A stretch of 18,950 nucleotides of DNA from Nitrosospira multiformis (GCA_020726205.1 DYTA01000008.1:1-18950), one strand, 5' to 3'. Positions 7,738 to 16,591 are shown, counted from the stretch's first letter. The notes: generated by a model from the sequence alone, not told the origin. Program-made: numbers and translations.

Positions 7738-9201
7738 TTATATATTTTCTTCTAAATCATCGTTAAGAGTAAACCATAGCAGAGCAGAAATAGCTAACGT
7801 ACTAGCACATACTATAAAAATTAGATTTTTATTTTCAATAATCGTTAATGCTTGACCAATACCTAAGCTCGCAACTAATTGAGGTAAAACTACTGACAAG
7901 TTAAATAACCCCATATAAAGACCAATTTTATTACTACCAACTTTTTGTGTCATAATCGCAAAAGGTAAACTAATTGTAGAAGCCCAACCTATACCAATAA
8001 ACGCCATTACAAGATAAATCATTATTGGTGAAATACCGATATAAATCATAGCAAAATAACTAATAGCCATACTAGCAATACAAAAAGCATGAGTACGTGC
8101 ACGACCAATTTTACGGGTTAATGGTTCTAAAATAGCAACAGGCAACAATGCACCTGTAACATTTAAAATCAAGAACGAAATAGATACAATCTGACCCATC
8201 TTCATATTATCTAGCCCTGGTAGTTTGTATTGTACATAAGCAAACATATAAACAAACATAGTTTGCACACCAATCCATGTAAATGAATGCGCCGCTAAAA
8301 GTTTTTTAAATCCTATAATACCCGCTTCTTCTTTAGATTTTCCAGCTTCTTTTTGCGCTAATGTATAAAAAACAAAGAAAAATGTAATAAATAAACACAA
8401 AATAATCACAATATCAATTTGAATATTAGCTATTGAAACTGAATACCCACTAAATCCAATAAGTTTTTTTGCAATAGCATATATTGAATAGGCTAAAAAG
8501 CCCCAAAGAGGTTGAATATCCATCATGATTTTACCAAATGAGCTTTTTTCTTTTGGTTTTGTTGACTCTGCGCTTGCTTGTATTAATTCACGGGGCTCTT
8601 GAATAAATAATATAGGGAAAATAGATAATACTAATACTAAAACAACTCCAACATAAATTAGTACATAGTTATCAAACCATGCACCAATTACGTATGCGGC
8701 AACCCCAAATGCTCCAGAAATTGTTTGCATCCATGTATAACCTTTAGTACGTTCTTTTCCATCAGGTGTTACATCAGCAATAATTGAACGGGTGGGATTA
8801 AATCCTACATTAATTGATAAATCTAGTAACAATGCTACAGTGATAGCCACACCTAATATGCCATGTAATCCTAGTGCAGATGAAATAATATCGAGATTTG
8901 GCAACGCCAACAACATTAGTGAGCATAAAATACCACCAATGATAATAAATGGACGGCGACGACCATTCATAAACCAAACATTATCACTAATTAATCCAAC
9001 AATTACCTGCCCTAAAATTCCAGCAATTGGACCAGATGCCCAAACAAGACCAATCTCATCAATTTTTAAGCCATATTTAGTACTCAAAATCCAACTTAAT
9101 GCCGAAATTTGAATACATAGTGCAAATCCCATCGCAGTAGATGGAAGACCCAAAATTATGTAAAAAAAATTACTAAGTTTCTTTTGCATTTTAGTTAACA
9201 T
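7738..9201 (-). CDS. MFS sugar transporter, SLC45 / sucrose-maltose (GPH) type
   Basis: Inner-membrane carrier of 487 residues with about twelve hydrophobic segments, split by a polar loop near 206-226. The loop between helices 2 and 3 carries LISDNVWFMNGRRRPFI (70-86), and GFNPTRSIIADVTP (133-146) follows; both are typical of the SLC45 and bacterial sucrose/maltose transporters that move disaccharides with protons. The ATG has AAGGA seven bases upstream. It follows the amylase gene after 60 bases without a visible terminator, so amylase and transporter are probably co-transcribed. Maltose or short maltodextrins are therefore the likeliest substrates, by context; the sequence alone would also allow sucrose or another alpha-glucoside. 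Confidence 0.85.
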   Translation of the reverse strand: MLTKMQKKLSNFFYIILGLPSTAMGFALCIQISALSWILSTKYGLKIDEIGLVWASGPIAGILGQVIVGLISDNVWFMNGRRRPFIIIGGILCSLMLLALPNLDIISSALGLHGILGVAITVALLLDLSINVGFNPTRSIIADVTPDGKERTKGYTWMQTISGAFGVAAYVIGAWFDNYVLIYVGVVLVLVLSIFPILFIQEPRELIQASAESTKPKEKSSFGKIMMDIQPLWGFLAYSIYAIAKKLIGFSGYSVSIANIQIDIVIILCLFITFFFVFYTLAQKEAGKSKEEAGIIGFKKLLAAHSFTWIGVQTMFVYMFAYVQYKLPGLDNMKMGQIVSISFLILNVTGALLPVAILEPLTRKIGRARTHAFCIASMAISYFAMIYIGISPIMIYLVMAFIGIGWASTISLPFAIMTQKVGSNKIGLYMGLFNLSVVLPQLVASLGIGQALTIIENKNLIFIVCASTLAISALLWFTLNDDLEENI

Positions 9202-9261
9202 AGTTTATCCTTACCTATCAAATTTTATATAATTAAATCTCAAAGTTTAGTAGCAATTAAT

Positions 9262-11349
9262 TTAAGAACAAGTAAAACCAGCATTGCTTGGCACTACACC
9301 AGAATAAGGCACAAAATACATTACTGATTGACTTGGGATAATTAACGGTTGAGAAAAATTACCACTACTAAGATTTACAATCTGATGTGACATTAAATCA
9401 ATGTAACAACCACTTGAAAGACTTGTATTAGAATCAGTTGTTGCAGAGTAGTTTGTTGCTGATTTATTAACAATAAAAAAGTAATTTGTACCACGAGTTA
9501 ACGCAGCAACATTATCTGAACTGTCGGATGAACTTAAATTCGCCCAACTCATAGTCTTACCAAGTGTCTGATTATGAAAGTAAACACCTGCTATAACTTC
9601 ATTTTCATTCCAGTAAGACACACTACCATTACCCAATCCAGAAGTCATAACACCTTTTGAATTAATACCAACATTAGCTTGAGCTTGCAAATCAGCATAA
9701 ATAAATGGTGTACCAGCCTCCATAGCTAAAACAACCCCATATGCTAATGGTGCATTGTAATAATTCATTTCAAACTCATTTGTACCAGTCCAAGGACACA
9801 TAGCACGTGAACTAAAACTATCAGGAACTGTATCTTGATCCATAACTAAGTTAATTGCATTAGTTCCTGCTAATGTACCATTAGAACTTGATTGATATGC
9901 ATTCGCACTGCTGATCATTGATGTTAGAGATGACTGAAGACCAACACCATAAGCAAAAGCACTATTTAACCCAGCTAATAATGGAAAATTTAACATCTTC
10001 ATAGTATGACTAGAAGAGTTATTTCCTGATACGGTATTAATAGCAGTATAGTTATTATAATCATTAGCATCACTAGTTGGATACTCGCCAAAGAAAATAT
10101 TAGTTGATTTATTATATGCAGAAGTATCCTTGAATAACTGATTAAAAAACGTCGGACTTTGACCACTAACATCATCAATTCGGAACCCATCGACATTAAA
10201 TCCAGTACTACTTGCTGATTGCGTCATTGCGCCACTACCATTTTGGTATCCCATTAACCAAGCTGCATAACCATCAAAAATTGATTGAGTACCGCATGAT
10301 GCAGACCCTGACCAACCACTAGATGAATTTGATGCCGAAGGCAATATATTATTAAACCACCCTTCGGTACCTGAAAAATCAGAATTCCAAGGCGATGTAC
10401 TATTAACATTGCCGTTATTATAATTAGTACCATTAGGGTTATTTGCCCATAATGCAATTAATCCACTAGTATTATTAGCAAACGAAGCACAGCTAGTTGC
10501 AGTACTGCCAAATGGAATATAACCAGCAACTTTAGTTTGTGGCCACCAAAATTGAGAAAGGGCTTGAGTGTTACCTGTAGAATATGAATAAGTTTGCCCA
10601 CTATAAACATCATAGTAATTAGTTGCAGTATTTGAATTAACACCACTTTGCGCACCAGGTTGAGCAAACTGATGAATTGCAACATCTACAATAACCTGCA
10701 AACCAATACTATGAGCTGTCGTGATTAAGTTTGATAAATTTTGAGCAGTTCCATAACTTAATGGGTTATTAGCATTACCAATTTGACCAAAATCCATAGG
10801 CTGATACGCACCATACCAAGCAGGAATATTGTCTGTTGCATAATTACCTGAATATGGCACATATGCGCTGTATTGTGGCGGAGAAACCCAAATTGTTGTA
10901 TACCCCATGTTATAATAAGTTTGTAGCATACTCTCCGTAATACTTGAGTATGGTGTATTGAATAATTCCAAAATTACATCCGTATTTCCATAACCAGTTT
11001 GTGCTTTAGCAATCCCAGAAGGTAAACTCATTCCGTAAGCACCACTACCAAGTACATAACCATTACCACCATACGAGTTATTTGTACCAGTACAATATGC
11101 GGCTGAACTCTCACCTTGAGTAATGTTTTGATTAGCGCTATTTGACCATGTACAAGTATTATCTAAACAAATCGCATTACTTAAAGTACTAGACAAAACA
11201 GATTTTGTAGATTTATTTACATTATTATTAATCGGAGTTAGTTTCATAGTTAAATTACTCGAAGTCTGCGACTTTGTAGTACCAGAAGAACATGAGACTA
11301 AAAAACTAGATGACAAAAACAATACAAGGTACAATGTTTTAATTTTCAT
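9262..11349 (-). CDS. lipid-anchored GH13 alpha-amylase-like glucanase with atypical active-site residues
   Basis: Exported lipoprotein of 695 residues: the signal peptide has lipobox LVSC (Cys20), with Ser at +2 favouring the outer membrane. A Ser/Thr/Asn-rich linker (about 21-85) leads to a GH13 (beta/alpha)8 barrel (about 115-560) and a C-terminal beta domain (about 575-695). It would hydrolyse alpha-1,4-glucan such as starch or glycogen. GYTTIWVSPP (149-158) is the beta-3 strand. Region I is DVAIHQ (222-227), region II GFRIDDVSG (388-396) with nucleophile Asp392, region III GEYP with acid/base Glu422, and region IV LVMDQD (501-506) with Asp506. All three catalytic carboxylates are there. 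The histidines normally ending regions I and occurring in IV are Gln227 and Gln505, and the Lys-His after the nucleophile is Ser-Gly. It may be a distinct subfamily or have altered specificity. It is divergent from the porin gene and precedes the sugar carrier. Confidence 0.88.
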   Translation of the reverse strand: MKIKTLYLVLFLSSSFLVSCSSGTTKSQTSSNLTMKLTPINNNVNKSTKSVLSSTLSNAICLDNTCTWSNSANQNITQGESSAAYCTGTNNSYGGNGYVLGSGAYGMSLPSGIAKAQTGYGNTDVILELFNTPYSSITESMLQTYYNMGYTTIWVSPPQYSAYVPYSGNYATDNIPAWYGAYQPMDFGQIGNANNPLSYGTAQNLSNLITTAHSIGLQVIVDVAIHQFAQPGAQSGVNSNTATNYYDVYSGQTYSYSTGNTQALSQFWWPQTKVAGYIPFGSTATSCASFANNTSGLIALWANNPNGTNYNNGNVNSTSPWNSDFSGTEGWFNNILPSASNSSSGWSGSASCGTQSIFDGYAAWLMGYQNGSGAMTQSASSTGFNVDGFRIDDVSGQSPTFFNQLFKDTSAYNKSTNIFFGEYPTSDANDYNNYTAINTVSGNNSSSHTMKMLNFPLLAGLNSAFAYGVGLQSSLTSMISSANAYQSSSNGTLAGTNAINLVMDQDTVPDSFSSRAMCPWTGTNEFEMNYYNAPLAYGVVLAMEAGTPFIYADLQAQANVGINSKGVMTSGLGNGSVSYWNENEVIAGVYFHNQTLGKTMSWANLSSSDSSDNVAALTRGTNYFFIVNKSATNYSATTDSNTSLSSGCYIDLMSHQIVNLSSGNFSQPLIIPSQSVMYFVPYSGVVPSNAGFTCS

Positions 11350-11385
11350 TATAAAATACTCTTATTATAAATATGGATAATAGCT

Positions 11386-11417
11386 ATTTTACCATTGCAT
11401 TAACAAATGCTGAAGAA
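11386..11417 (-). promoter_or_regulatory. candidate amylase promoter with a palindrome in its spacer
   Basis: On the minus strand an extended -10 (TGGTAAAAT, plus 11386-11394) lies about 37 bases before the amylase ATG. A dyad GCATT-N4-AATGC (11397-11410) fills the space between -10 and -35 positions, where a repressor would block RNA polymerase. The -35 (TTCAGC) is weak. A second TATAAT at 11364-11369 is nearer the start. No binding protein gene is seen nearby. Confidence 0.4.
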
Positions 11418-11665
11418 TAATTACACAAAACAAAAAAATTAATTGAGTGAATATCTTAAAGTATAAACTCCATTAATAACAACATTACTCAGCATTTTAT
11501 CAACAAATACCATTAAACATATACAACAAAATCAATAAAATGTAGCAAAACACATACGCAACGTAACAACCTGAAATACAATTAAATTTTACAACTCAAT
11601 CAAATAATAACCACATTTAATAAAATACCATAGCAAAAATACAACAAACACCATAACTAAAGCAA

Positions 11666-11671
11666 TATAAT
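11666..11671 (+). promoter_or_regulatory. candidate -10 box of the porin operon
   Basis: A consensus TATAAT sits 35 bases before the porin ATG. The -35 position at 17-base spacing has no good match, which suggests dependence on an activator or an alternative start at TATAAA (11687-11692). Confidence 0.35.
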
Positions 11672-11706
11672 TATTGCATCATAAACTATAAAATCAGGTA
11701 AACAGA

Positions 11707-13197
11707 ATGAAAAAAATATTACTTATTTTATTGTCAGCAATATCATTTTCTGCCATAGCAGATAATGAATCTGACACATCAAAAACTGTAACAATAGACA
11801 ACAATTCAAATGCTAATTTTATTGGCCGTTATAATTATTTCCAAAATCCATATGGATGGATGATGTCTGGAGGTGGAACATTACACCTAACCGAAAGCCA
11901 AATTGCACAACAAAATTTAGCTGAAAAATTATTTGCGGGCGGAACTTATAATGTATTTGCTGGTGCGACATATAATCAATGGGATGGCTCTTATGCTTCA
12001 GCAGGTAAATCATACGGTGGTAACATATTTGGACAAACTGGACAAGTTGGTGGATTTTCGATAGGTGGATTACTTTCTATTATGAATCCAATTGGACAGC
12101 TAAATGATCAAATAAACCCAATTCGCCCAGGAACAAATGTTGGTCAACGTTATCAATCAAGCTATATCCCAACGTTCACATCATGGACACTTCCAGAAGC
12201 ATTTGTGGAGTATCAATACAAAAATATTGTGAATGCTGATGTTGGGTATATTGCATTTGATAATAGTCCATGGTTATCTGGTAATATGTACACGAATATG
12301 TTAACAGTACCGACAACTTATCAAGGTATTGGAGTAAATGTCTATGCTGGCAATGGTTGGGTACTGTCTGCATTAGGTTTTAATGCAGCACAGTTTGGTG
12401 CCCAATCAGGATTTACAGGAAATACTAACTATAGCTGGTTACCAATGCAATCTGGTTACAGTAACAATTCAAACGGTACTATTGCAGTCGGTTCACAATT
12501 TACAGATAATAGTGGTAACTATAATGCTCGATTATGGGGATACCAATTCGATAATTATGGAACACTACTTTATGGAGATGGCAGTATTAATTTACCTATT
12601 TCAGGTAGTAAGCATTCATTTAGTATTGGAGCTCAATTTGCTAGCGATCAACAATGGTTTCAATCAAGTAATGCCATGACAAACTCTGCAGCTATTAATA
12701 ATAATCAACCAGGAAACATACAAAGTTACGCGGCGGGTGTAAAAGTTGGCTGGGCTTATGACCAATATATGTGGCAGTTAAATTTAAGTGCAAATACTAT
12801 GTGGGGACCAAGTAACTCATGGAATGGTGGTGCGATAGTTTCACCATATACACAATCGTTACAGGTTGATCCATTATACTCTGAAGCTTGGTCATATAAC
12901 ATGGTAACGAGTGGACAACCTGGTAACATGTACAAAGCGCAAGCTCAATTTGCATTAGGAAATTGGGGACAAAATTTAATTTTCCAACCAGTATATGTTT
13001 ATGTTGCCAATGATAATCCAAATACGAATGGGCTACAAGAATTAGACTTGTTAATGAACTACCCAATTCCTCAAGTTCGCGGTTTATATTTATTTGGCGT
13101 ATATGCTCAACAATGGTATAACCAAAGTGCTCCAACAGGAAATAGCGGAAACTACCAACCAATTGAGATTCAATCTGGTATATACTATACATGGTAA
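11707..13197 (+). CDS. outer-membrane beta-barrel porin-like protein
   Basis: A 496-residue exported protein with a clear signal peptide (cleavage after SAIA, residue 18). The mature protein alternates polar and aromatic residues and is rich in Gly, Asn, Tyr and Trp throughout, as expected of a transmembrane beta-barrel. It ends in IEIQSGIYYTW: the last strand has the alternating pattern of a BAM signal but closes with Trp rather than the usual Phe. I do not recognise the exact family; the size would suit an OprD-like or sugar-selective porin of 16-18 strands. The divergent amylase and the sugar carrier suggest that it admits maltodextrins. AGG lies nine bases before the ATG. It is followed after 23 bases by a small secreted protein gene, probably in one transcript. 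Confidence 0.75.
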   Translation: MKKILLILLSAISFSAIADNESDTSKTVTIDNNSNANFIGRYNYFQNPYGWMMSGGGTLHLTESQIAQQNLAEKLFAGGTYNVFAGATYNQWDGSYASAGKSYGGNIFGQTGQVGGFSIGGLLSIMNPIGQLNDQINPIRPGTNVGQRYQSSYIPTFTSWTLPEAFVEYQYKNIVNADVGYIAFDNSPWLSGNMYTNMLTVPTTYQGIGVNVYAGNGWVLSALGFNAAQFGAQSGFTGNTNYSWLPMQSGYSNNSNGTIAVGSQFTDNSGNYNARLWGYQFDNYGTLLYGDGSINLPISGSKHSFSIGAQFASDQQWFQSSNAMTNSAAINNNQPGNIQSYAAGVKVGWAYDQYMWQLNLSANTMWGPSNSWNGGAIVSPYTQSLQVDPLYSEAWSYNMVTSGQPGNMYKAQAQFALGNWGQNLIFQPVYVYVANDNPNTNGLQELDLLMNYPIPQVRGLYLFGVYAQQWYNQSAPTGNSGNYQPIEIQSGIYYTW

Positions 13198-13220
13198 TAA
13201 TCTAATCAAAAGGACTAAAC

Positions 13221-13625
13221 ATGAAAAAACTACTAATAACTTTAGCATTAATAGGTAGTTCTTCTATATTTGCAATGTCAACAGTAAATTTAGATAATGC
13301 AAACTATAGTTGTAATAACCTCAAATTAAATTCTAAAATTACTATTTCAACTATAACCATGAATTGTAAAAATGCAAAAGTTATCATTCATGCTGAGCCA
13401 TCTGGCGGAATGTATGCAAATAGAGAACCTGGTGGTGGTGCAGAAATGACGATGACACAATCAGCAGATGATGAAACTCAATTAGATAAAGTTTTATTTA
13501 ATACTGACAAAGGCACATATATGAAATGTTATTTTAATAATAATAAATTAATTAAATGTAAAGCTAAATCAACCAGTATAACTAAATTAAAACCGAATGC
13601 TTCCTCAGAAAGCTCATCAAAATAA
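13221..13625 (+). CDS. small secreted four-cysteine protein of unknown function
   Basis: A 134-residue protein I do not recognise. The signal peptide ends at SIFA (residue 18). The mature part has four cysteines (31, 49, 103, 113) that could form two disulfides in the periplasm or outside, a Gly-rich stretch SGGMYANREPGGGAEM (61-76), and a low-complexity Lys/Ser tail (about 115-134). There is no lipobox and no membrane segment after the signal peptide. AAGGA lies seven bases before the ATG. It follows the porin gene by 23 bases and shares its terminator, so a role linked to the porin or to glucan use is plausible, but nothing in the sequence proves it. Confidence 0.75.
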   Translation: MKKLLITLALIGSSSIFAMSTVNLDNANYSCNNLKLNSKITISTITMNCKNAKVIIHAEPSGGMYANREPGGGAEMTMTQSADDETQLDKVLFNTDKGTYMKCYFNNNKLIKCKAKSTSITKLKPNASSESSSK

Positions 13626-13657
13626 AAAGAAGTGCAAAATTTGCACTTCTTTTTATT
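13621..13657. terminator. bidirectional terminator between the porin operon and glyA
   Basis: A long perfect inverted repeat is centred at 13639. The core stem GAAGTGCAA (13629-13637) pairs with TTGCACTTC (13641-13649), flanked by A-runs on the left and T-runs on the right, so it works on either strand. It contains the stop codon of the small secreted protein (13623-13625) and ends 16 bases before the glyA stop. Confidence 0.9.
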
Positions 13658-13672
13658 TGGTTAGCAAATAAA

Positions 13673-14917
13673 CTATTTATAAACTTGGAATTTAGAACAT
13701 AGTTCAAGAGATTGATGTTTTACTCTTGCAATAACTGACTCGTCATGATGATTTTCTAATACGTCTGCAATCATATGACCTAATAATTCACATTCTGCCT
13801 CTTTAAAACCACGAGTAGTAACAGCTGGAGTTCCCAATCTAATTCCACTAGTAATAAAAGGCTTTTCTGGATCATTTGGAATAGAATTTTTATTAATCGT
13901 AATATTTGCACGTCCCAATGCATCTTCTGCATCTTTACCAGTTACACCTTTAGCTCGTAAATCAACCAACATAACATGAGATTCAGTACGCCCTGAAACA
14001 ATACGCAAGCCTCTTTTAATTAATGTTTCTGCCAATACAACAGCATTTTTTGCTACTTGTTCTTGATAAACTTTAAAATCATCTTGCAATGCTTCACCAA
14101 AGGCTACTGCTTTCGCTGCAATAATATGCTCTAATGGACCGCCTTGCAAACCAGGAAAAATTGATGAATTTAACATTTTACCAAACTCTTCTTTAGCCAA
14201 AATGATTCCACCACGAGGTCCACGCAATGTTTTATGAGTTGTAGAAGTAACAAAGTGAGCATGAGGAACAGGGCTTGGATATACTCCAGCTGCAATTAAA
14301 CCAGCATAATGAGCCATATCAACCATTAATAAAGCACCACACTTATCTGCAATTTCACGAAACCGTTTAAAATCAATTTTTAATGAATAAGCAGAAGCTC
14401 CAGCAACGATTAATTTAGGTTTATGCTCCATTGCCAAACGCTCAACTTCAACATAGTCAATCGCTTCATTTTCATCTAAACCATAACTCACAAAATTAAA
14501 TAATTTACCAGATAGATTAACTGGTGATCCATGAGTTAAATGTCCACCATGAGCTAATGACATCCCTAAAACAGTATCACCAGGACTCAACACCGCAAAA
14601 TAAACAGCTTGGTTTGCTTGAGATCCAGAATGAGGTTGAACATTTGCATATTCTGCACCAAATAATTGTTTTAGGCGATCAATTGCAATTTGTTCAACTT
14701 GATCGACATAATAACATCCACCATAATAACGCTTCTGAGGATATCCTTCAGCATATTTATTAGTTAGCACTGAGCCTTGAGCCTCCAAAACTGCTTTAGA
14801 AACATAATTTTCCGAAGCTATTAACTCAATATGCTCTTCTTGACGTAAAGCTTCTTGACCAATTAAATCAAAAATTGCTTTATCACTACTACTTAATTGA
14901 TTATTTAGATTATTCAC
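13673..14917 (-). CDS. glyA: serine hydroxymethyltransferase
   Basis: PLP enzyme that interconverts serine and glycine with tetrahydrofolate, the main source of one-carbon units (also needed for the formyl donor used by Fmt). The 414 residues match the bacterial length. Visible landmarks are IASENYVS (33-40), [15 protein letters not shown] (53-67), HSGSQAN (96-102), VDMAHYAGL (199-207) and [12 protein letters not shown] (226-237) with PLP lysine 229. The start codon is GTG with AAGGA nine bases ahead. It lies 34 bases after manC on the same strand without a terminator between, so co-transcription from the manC promoter is likely. Confidence 0.97.
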   Translation of the reverse strand: MNNLNNQLSSSDKAIFDLIGQEALRQEEHIELIASENYVSKAVLEAQGSVLTNKYAEGYPQKRYYGGCYYVDQVEQIAIDRLKQLFGAEYANVQPHSGSQANQAVYFAVLSPGDTVLGMSLAHGGHLTHGSPVNLSGKLFNFVSYGLDENEAIDYVEVERLAMEHKPKLIVAGASAYSLKIDFKRFREIADKCGALLMVDMAHYAGLIAAGVYPSPVPHAHFVTSTTHKTLRGPRGGIILAKEEFGKMLNSSIFPGLQGGPLEHIIAAKAVAFGEALQDDFKVYQEQVAKNAVVLAETLIKRGLRIVSGRTESHVMLVDLRAKGVTGKDAEDALGRANITINKNSIPNDPEKPFITSGIRLGTPAVTTRGFKEAECELLGHMIADVLENHHDESVIARVKHQSLELCSKFQVYK

Positions 14918-14951
14918 TAATTTTCCTTAAAAAATCGAGGGTTATAATTTA

Positions 14952-16385
14952 TTAACTACGTCCATATAGATCATCAAATCGTTGAATATCATCTTCACCA
15001 AGATAATTACCACACTGAACTTCAATAATAACCAAAGTTTCATCACTAGCATTCATCAAACGATGTTTTTCACCAGCAGGTATATATGTTGATTGATTTT
15101 CTATTAATTTAATTACTTTATCATCTTGAATTACAGTTGCCTCACCATCAACCACAACCCAATGTTCGCTGCGTTTATCATGGAGTTGATTTGATAAAGC
15201 TTGCCCTGGTTTTACTTCAATTCGTTTTATCTTATAAAATGGACCTTCTTCAACAACGGTATAAGTACCCCAAGGACGATGTACTGTTTGATGTAAATCG
15301 GAAGTTGGATGCTGTAATTTTTTCAAACGCTCAAAGATATGTTTAACATCTTGCGTCTGCTCTTTATTTGCAACCAATAAAGCATCTGGTGTATCTACAA
15401 TTACCAAATTATTTATATCAACAGTAGCAACTATACGATCAGTCGAGTAAACTAGACAATCCTTAGTATTGTGAAGAATTGTATCACCAATTATTGCGTT
15501 ACCATCAACATCCTGAGGTAATGTTTGGGCTATTGATAACCATGATCCTATATCAGACCAACCAATTGAACACGGAATTACTGCAGCTTTATCAGTTTTT
15601 TCAAATAATGCATAATCAACAGATATGTTCTCTGCATGAATAAAAGTTTGAGGATCTAAATGAATTATTTTATTTTTTTGAATATTAGATTTTTCCGAAC
15701 TCACCAAGCAACGTTCAACTTGTTTAACAACATTTGGTGCATATAAATTAAATTCGGCTAAAAATGTTTTAACTTTACCACAAAACATACCAGAATTCCA
15801 TTGATAATTACCTGAACTAACGTATTCACTAGCTAATTCAAAATTAGGTTTTTCAACAAATCTTTTTACAACATATCCATTCTGCACAGCAGAATCTTTA
15901 TCTGCCTCAATATATCCATAACCTGTCTCAGGATACTCTGGATTAATTCCAAATGTTACTAAATACCCCTCTTCAGCCATCGCTACAGCATCTGCCACAG
16001 CTTTAATAAATGCAGATTGATCACTAATTAAATGATCTGCAGGTAAAACTAACATTATTTCATCTTCGCCATAATGCTCAGCTGAAAATAATGATGCTGC
16101 AATTACAGCAGGAGCTGTATTCCGCCCAAAAGGTTCTAAAATAAAATCACAACTCACATTACTATCATTAACTTGTTGATACTCATCTTGCATACGAAAA
16201 TGTAGTTTTTCATTCGTAACCGTAATTACACTAGTTATCGACTGCTTTAAATCTAATGAACGAGTAAATGTATTTTGTAATAGACTTTTTCCATCAGATA
16301 ATTTAAGAAAAGGTTTTGGGTCTGACTGTCGTGAAACTGGCCATAAACGAGAACCAGCACCACCAGAAATAATTACAGGAATCAT
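14952..16385 (-). CDS. manC: mannose-1-phosphate guanylyltransferase / mannose-6-phosphate isomerase
   Basis: Bifunctional cytoplasmic enzyme of GDP-mannose synthesis, 477 residues. The N-terminal nucleotidyltransferase (1-275) shows ISGGAGSRLWPVSR (6-19), KPFLKL (24-29) and the VEKPN motif. The C-terminal cupin (about 368-477) is of type II phosphomannose isomerase and shows RPWGTY, ENQSTYIPAG, HRL and GEDDI. The usual HHHR.EH of the metal site reads HDKRSEH (402-408), so the middle histidine is Lys404; variants with Lys exist as I recall, but isomerase activity should not be taken for granted. ATG 16385 has AGGAG six bases ahead; a TTG one codon earlier is less likely. GDP-mannose would feed LPS or polysaccharide glycans; no mannosyltransferase gene is in the window. 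Confidence 0.94.
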   Translation of the reverse strand: MIPVIISGGAGSRLWPVSRQSDPKPFLKLSDGKSLLQNTFTRSLDLKQSITSVITVTNEKLHFRMQDEYQQVNDSNVSCDFILEPFGRNTAPAVIAASLFSAEHYGEDEIMLVLPADHLISDQSAFIKAVADAVAMAEEGYLVTFGINPEYPETGYGYIEADKDSAVQNGYVVKRFVEKPNFELASEYVSSGNYQWNSGMFCGKVKTFLAEFNLYAPNVVKQVERCLVSSEKSNIQKNKIIHLDPQTFIHAENISVDYALFEKTDKAAVIPCSIGWSDIGSWLSIAQTLPQDVDGNAIIGDTILHNTKDCLVYSTDRIVATVDINNLVIVDTPDALLVANKEQTQDVKHIFERLKKLQHPTSDLHQTVHRPWGTYTVVEEGPFYKIKRIEVKPGQALSNQLHDKRSEHWVVVDGEATVIQDDKVIKLIENQSTYIPAGEKHRLMNASDETLVIIEVQCGNYLGEDDIQRFDDLYGRS

Positions 16386-16424
16386 CAAGCACTCCTAATT
16401 TAGGAAATAAAATATAAGACTATT

Positions 16425-16430
16425 ATTATA
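16425..16430 (-). promoter_or_regulatory. candidate -10 box of manC-glyA
   Basis: On the minus strand CCGTATAATAAT contains a consensus TATAAT 39 bases before the manC ATG. No good -35 is visible. The same CCGTATAATAAT word occurs before the DUF47-pit operon. Confidence 0.45.
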
Positions 16431-16502
16431 CGGCATTCAACACCAATTCATAGTCATATCTAAGCAAAAAATATATATTTCTTACAATACAGCTAAATAT
16501 AG

Positions 16503-16531
16503 TTGCATTTTATTACTAAATATGTTTTAAT
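16503..16531 (+). promoter_or_regulatory. candidate promoter of rpmB-rpmG
   Basis: TTGCAT (16503-16508) and TTTAAT (16526-16531) are separated by 17 bases. Initiation would fall near 16538, giving a 5' leader of about 50 bases before the rpmB ATG. Confidence 0.5.
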
Positions 16532-16591
16532 AATGGGCTTATATTATTATTGTTTTATGTTGATTTAATTTTTATTAAAGGTGATGAGATT

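Larger units (their letters stand above)
11350..11706. other. divergent regulatory region between amylase and porin genes
   Basis: Gene-free stretch of 357 bases. It holds the putative amylase promoter at its left end and a TATAAT at its right end before the porin. The middle (about 11500-11680) is strongly skewed: on the plus strand it is rich in A and C with few G, and has many ACAAC/ACAAA words. I see no open frame, hairpin terminator or RNA gene in it. Confidence 0.6.

Noticed and set aside
9161..9175. Run of eight A near the start of the sugar carrier gene
   Set aside because: Short A/T runs are expected in this AT-rich DNA and the frame is intact; unlike the G9 tract it breaks nothing.
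9999..10685. Several minus-strand frames of 65-75 codons within the amylase gene
   Set aside because: They are alternate-frame shadows of the amylase, rich in Ile/Leu from AT-rich codons, without start signals.
12383..12679. Plus-strand 98-codon frame within the porin gene
   Set aside because: Shadow frame: the porin frame is continuous, with signal peptide and terminal barrel strand, and this one has no start signal.
12797..13192. Minus-strand 131-codon frame opposite the end of the porin gene
   Set aside because: Antisense shadow of the barrel coding sequence; no ribosome binding site or recognisable protein.
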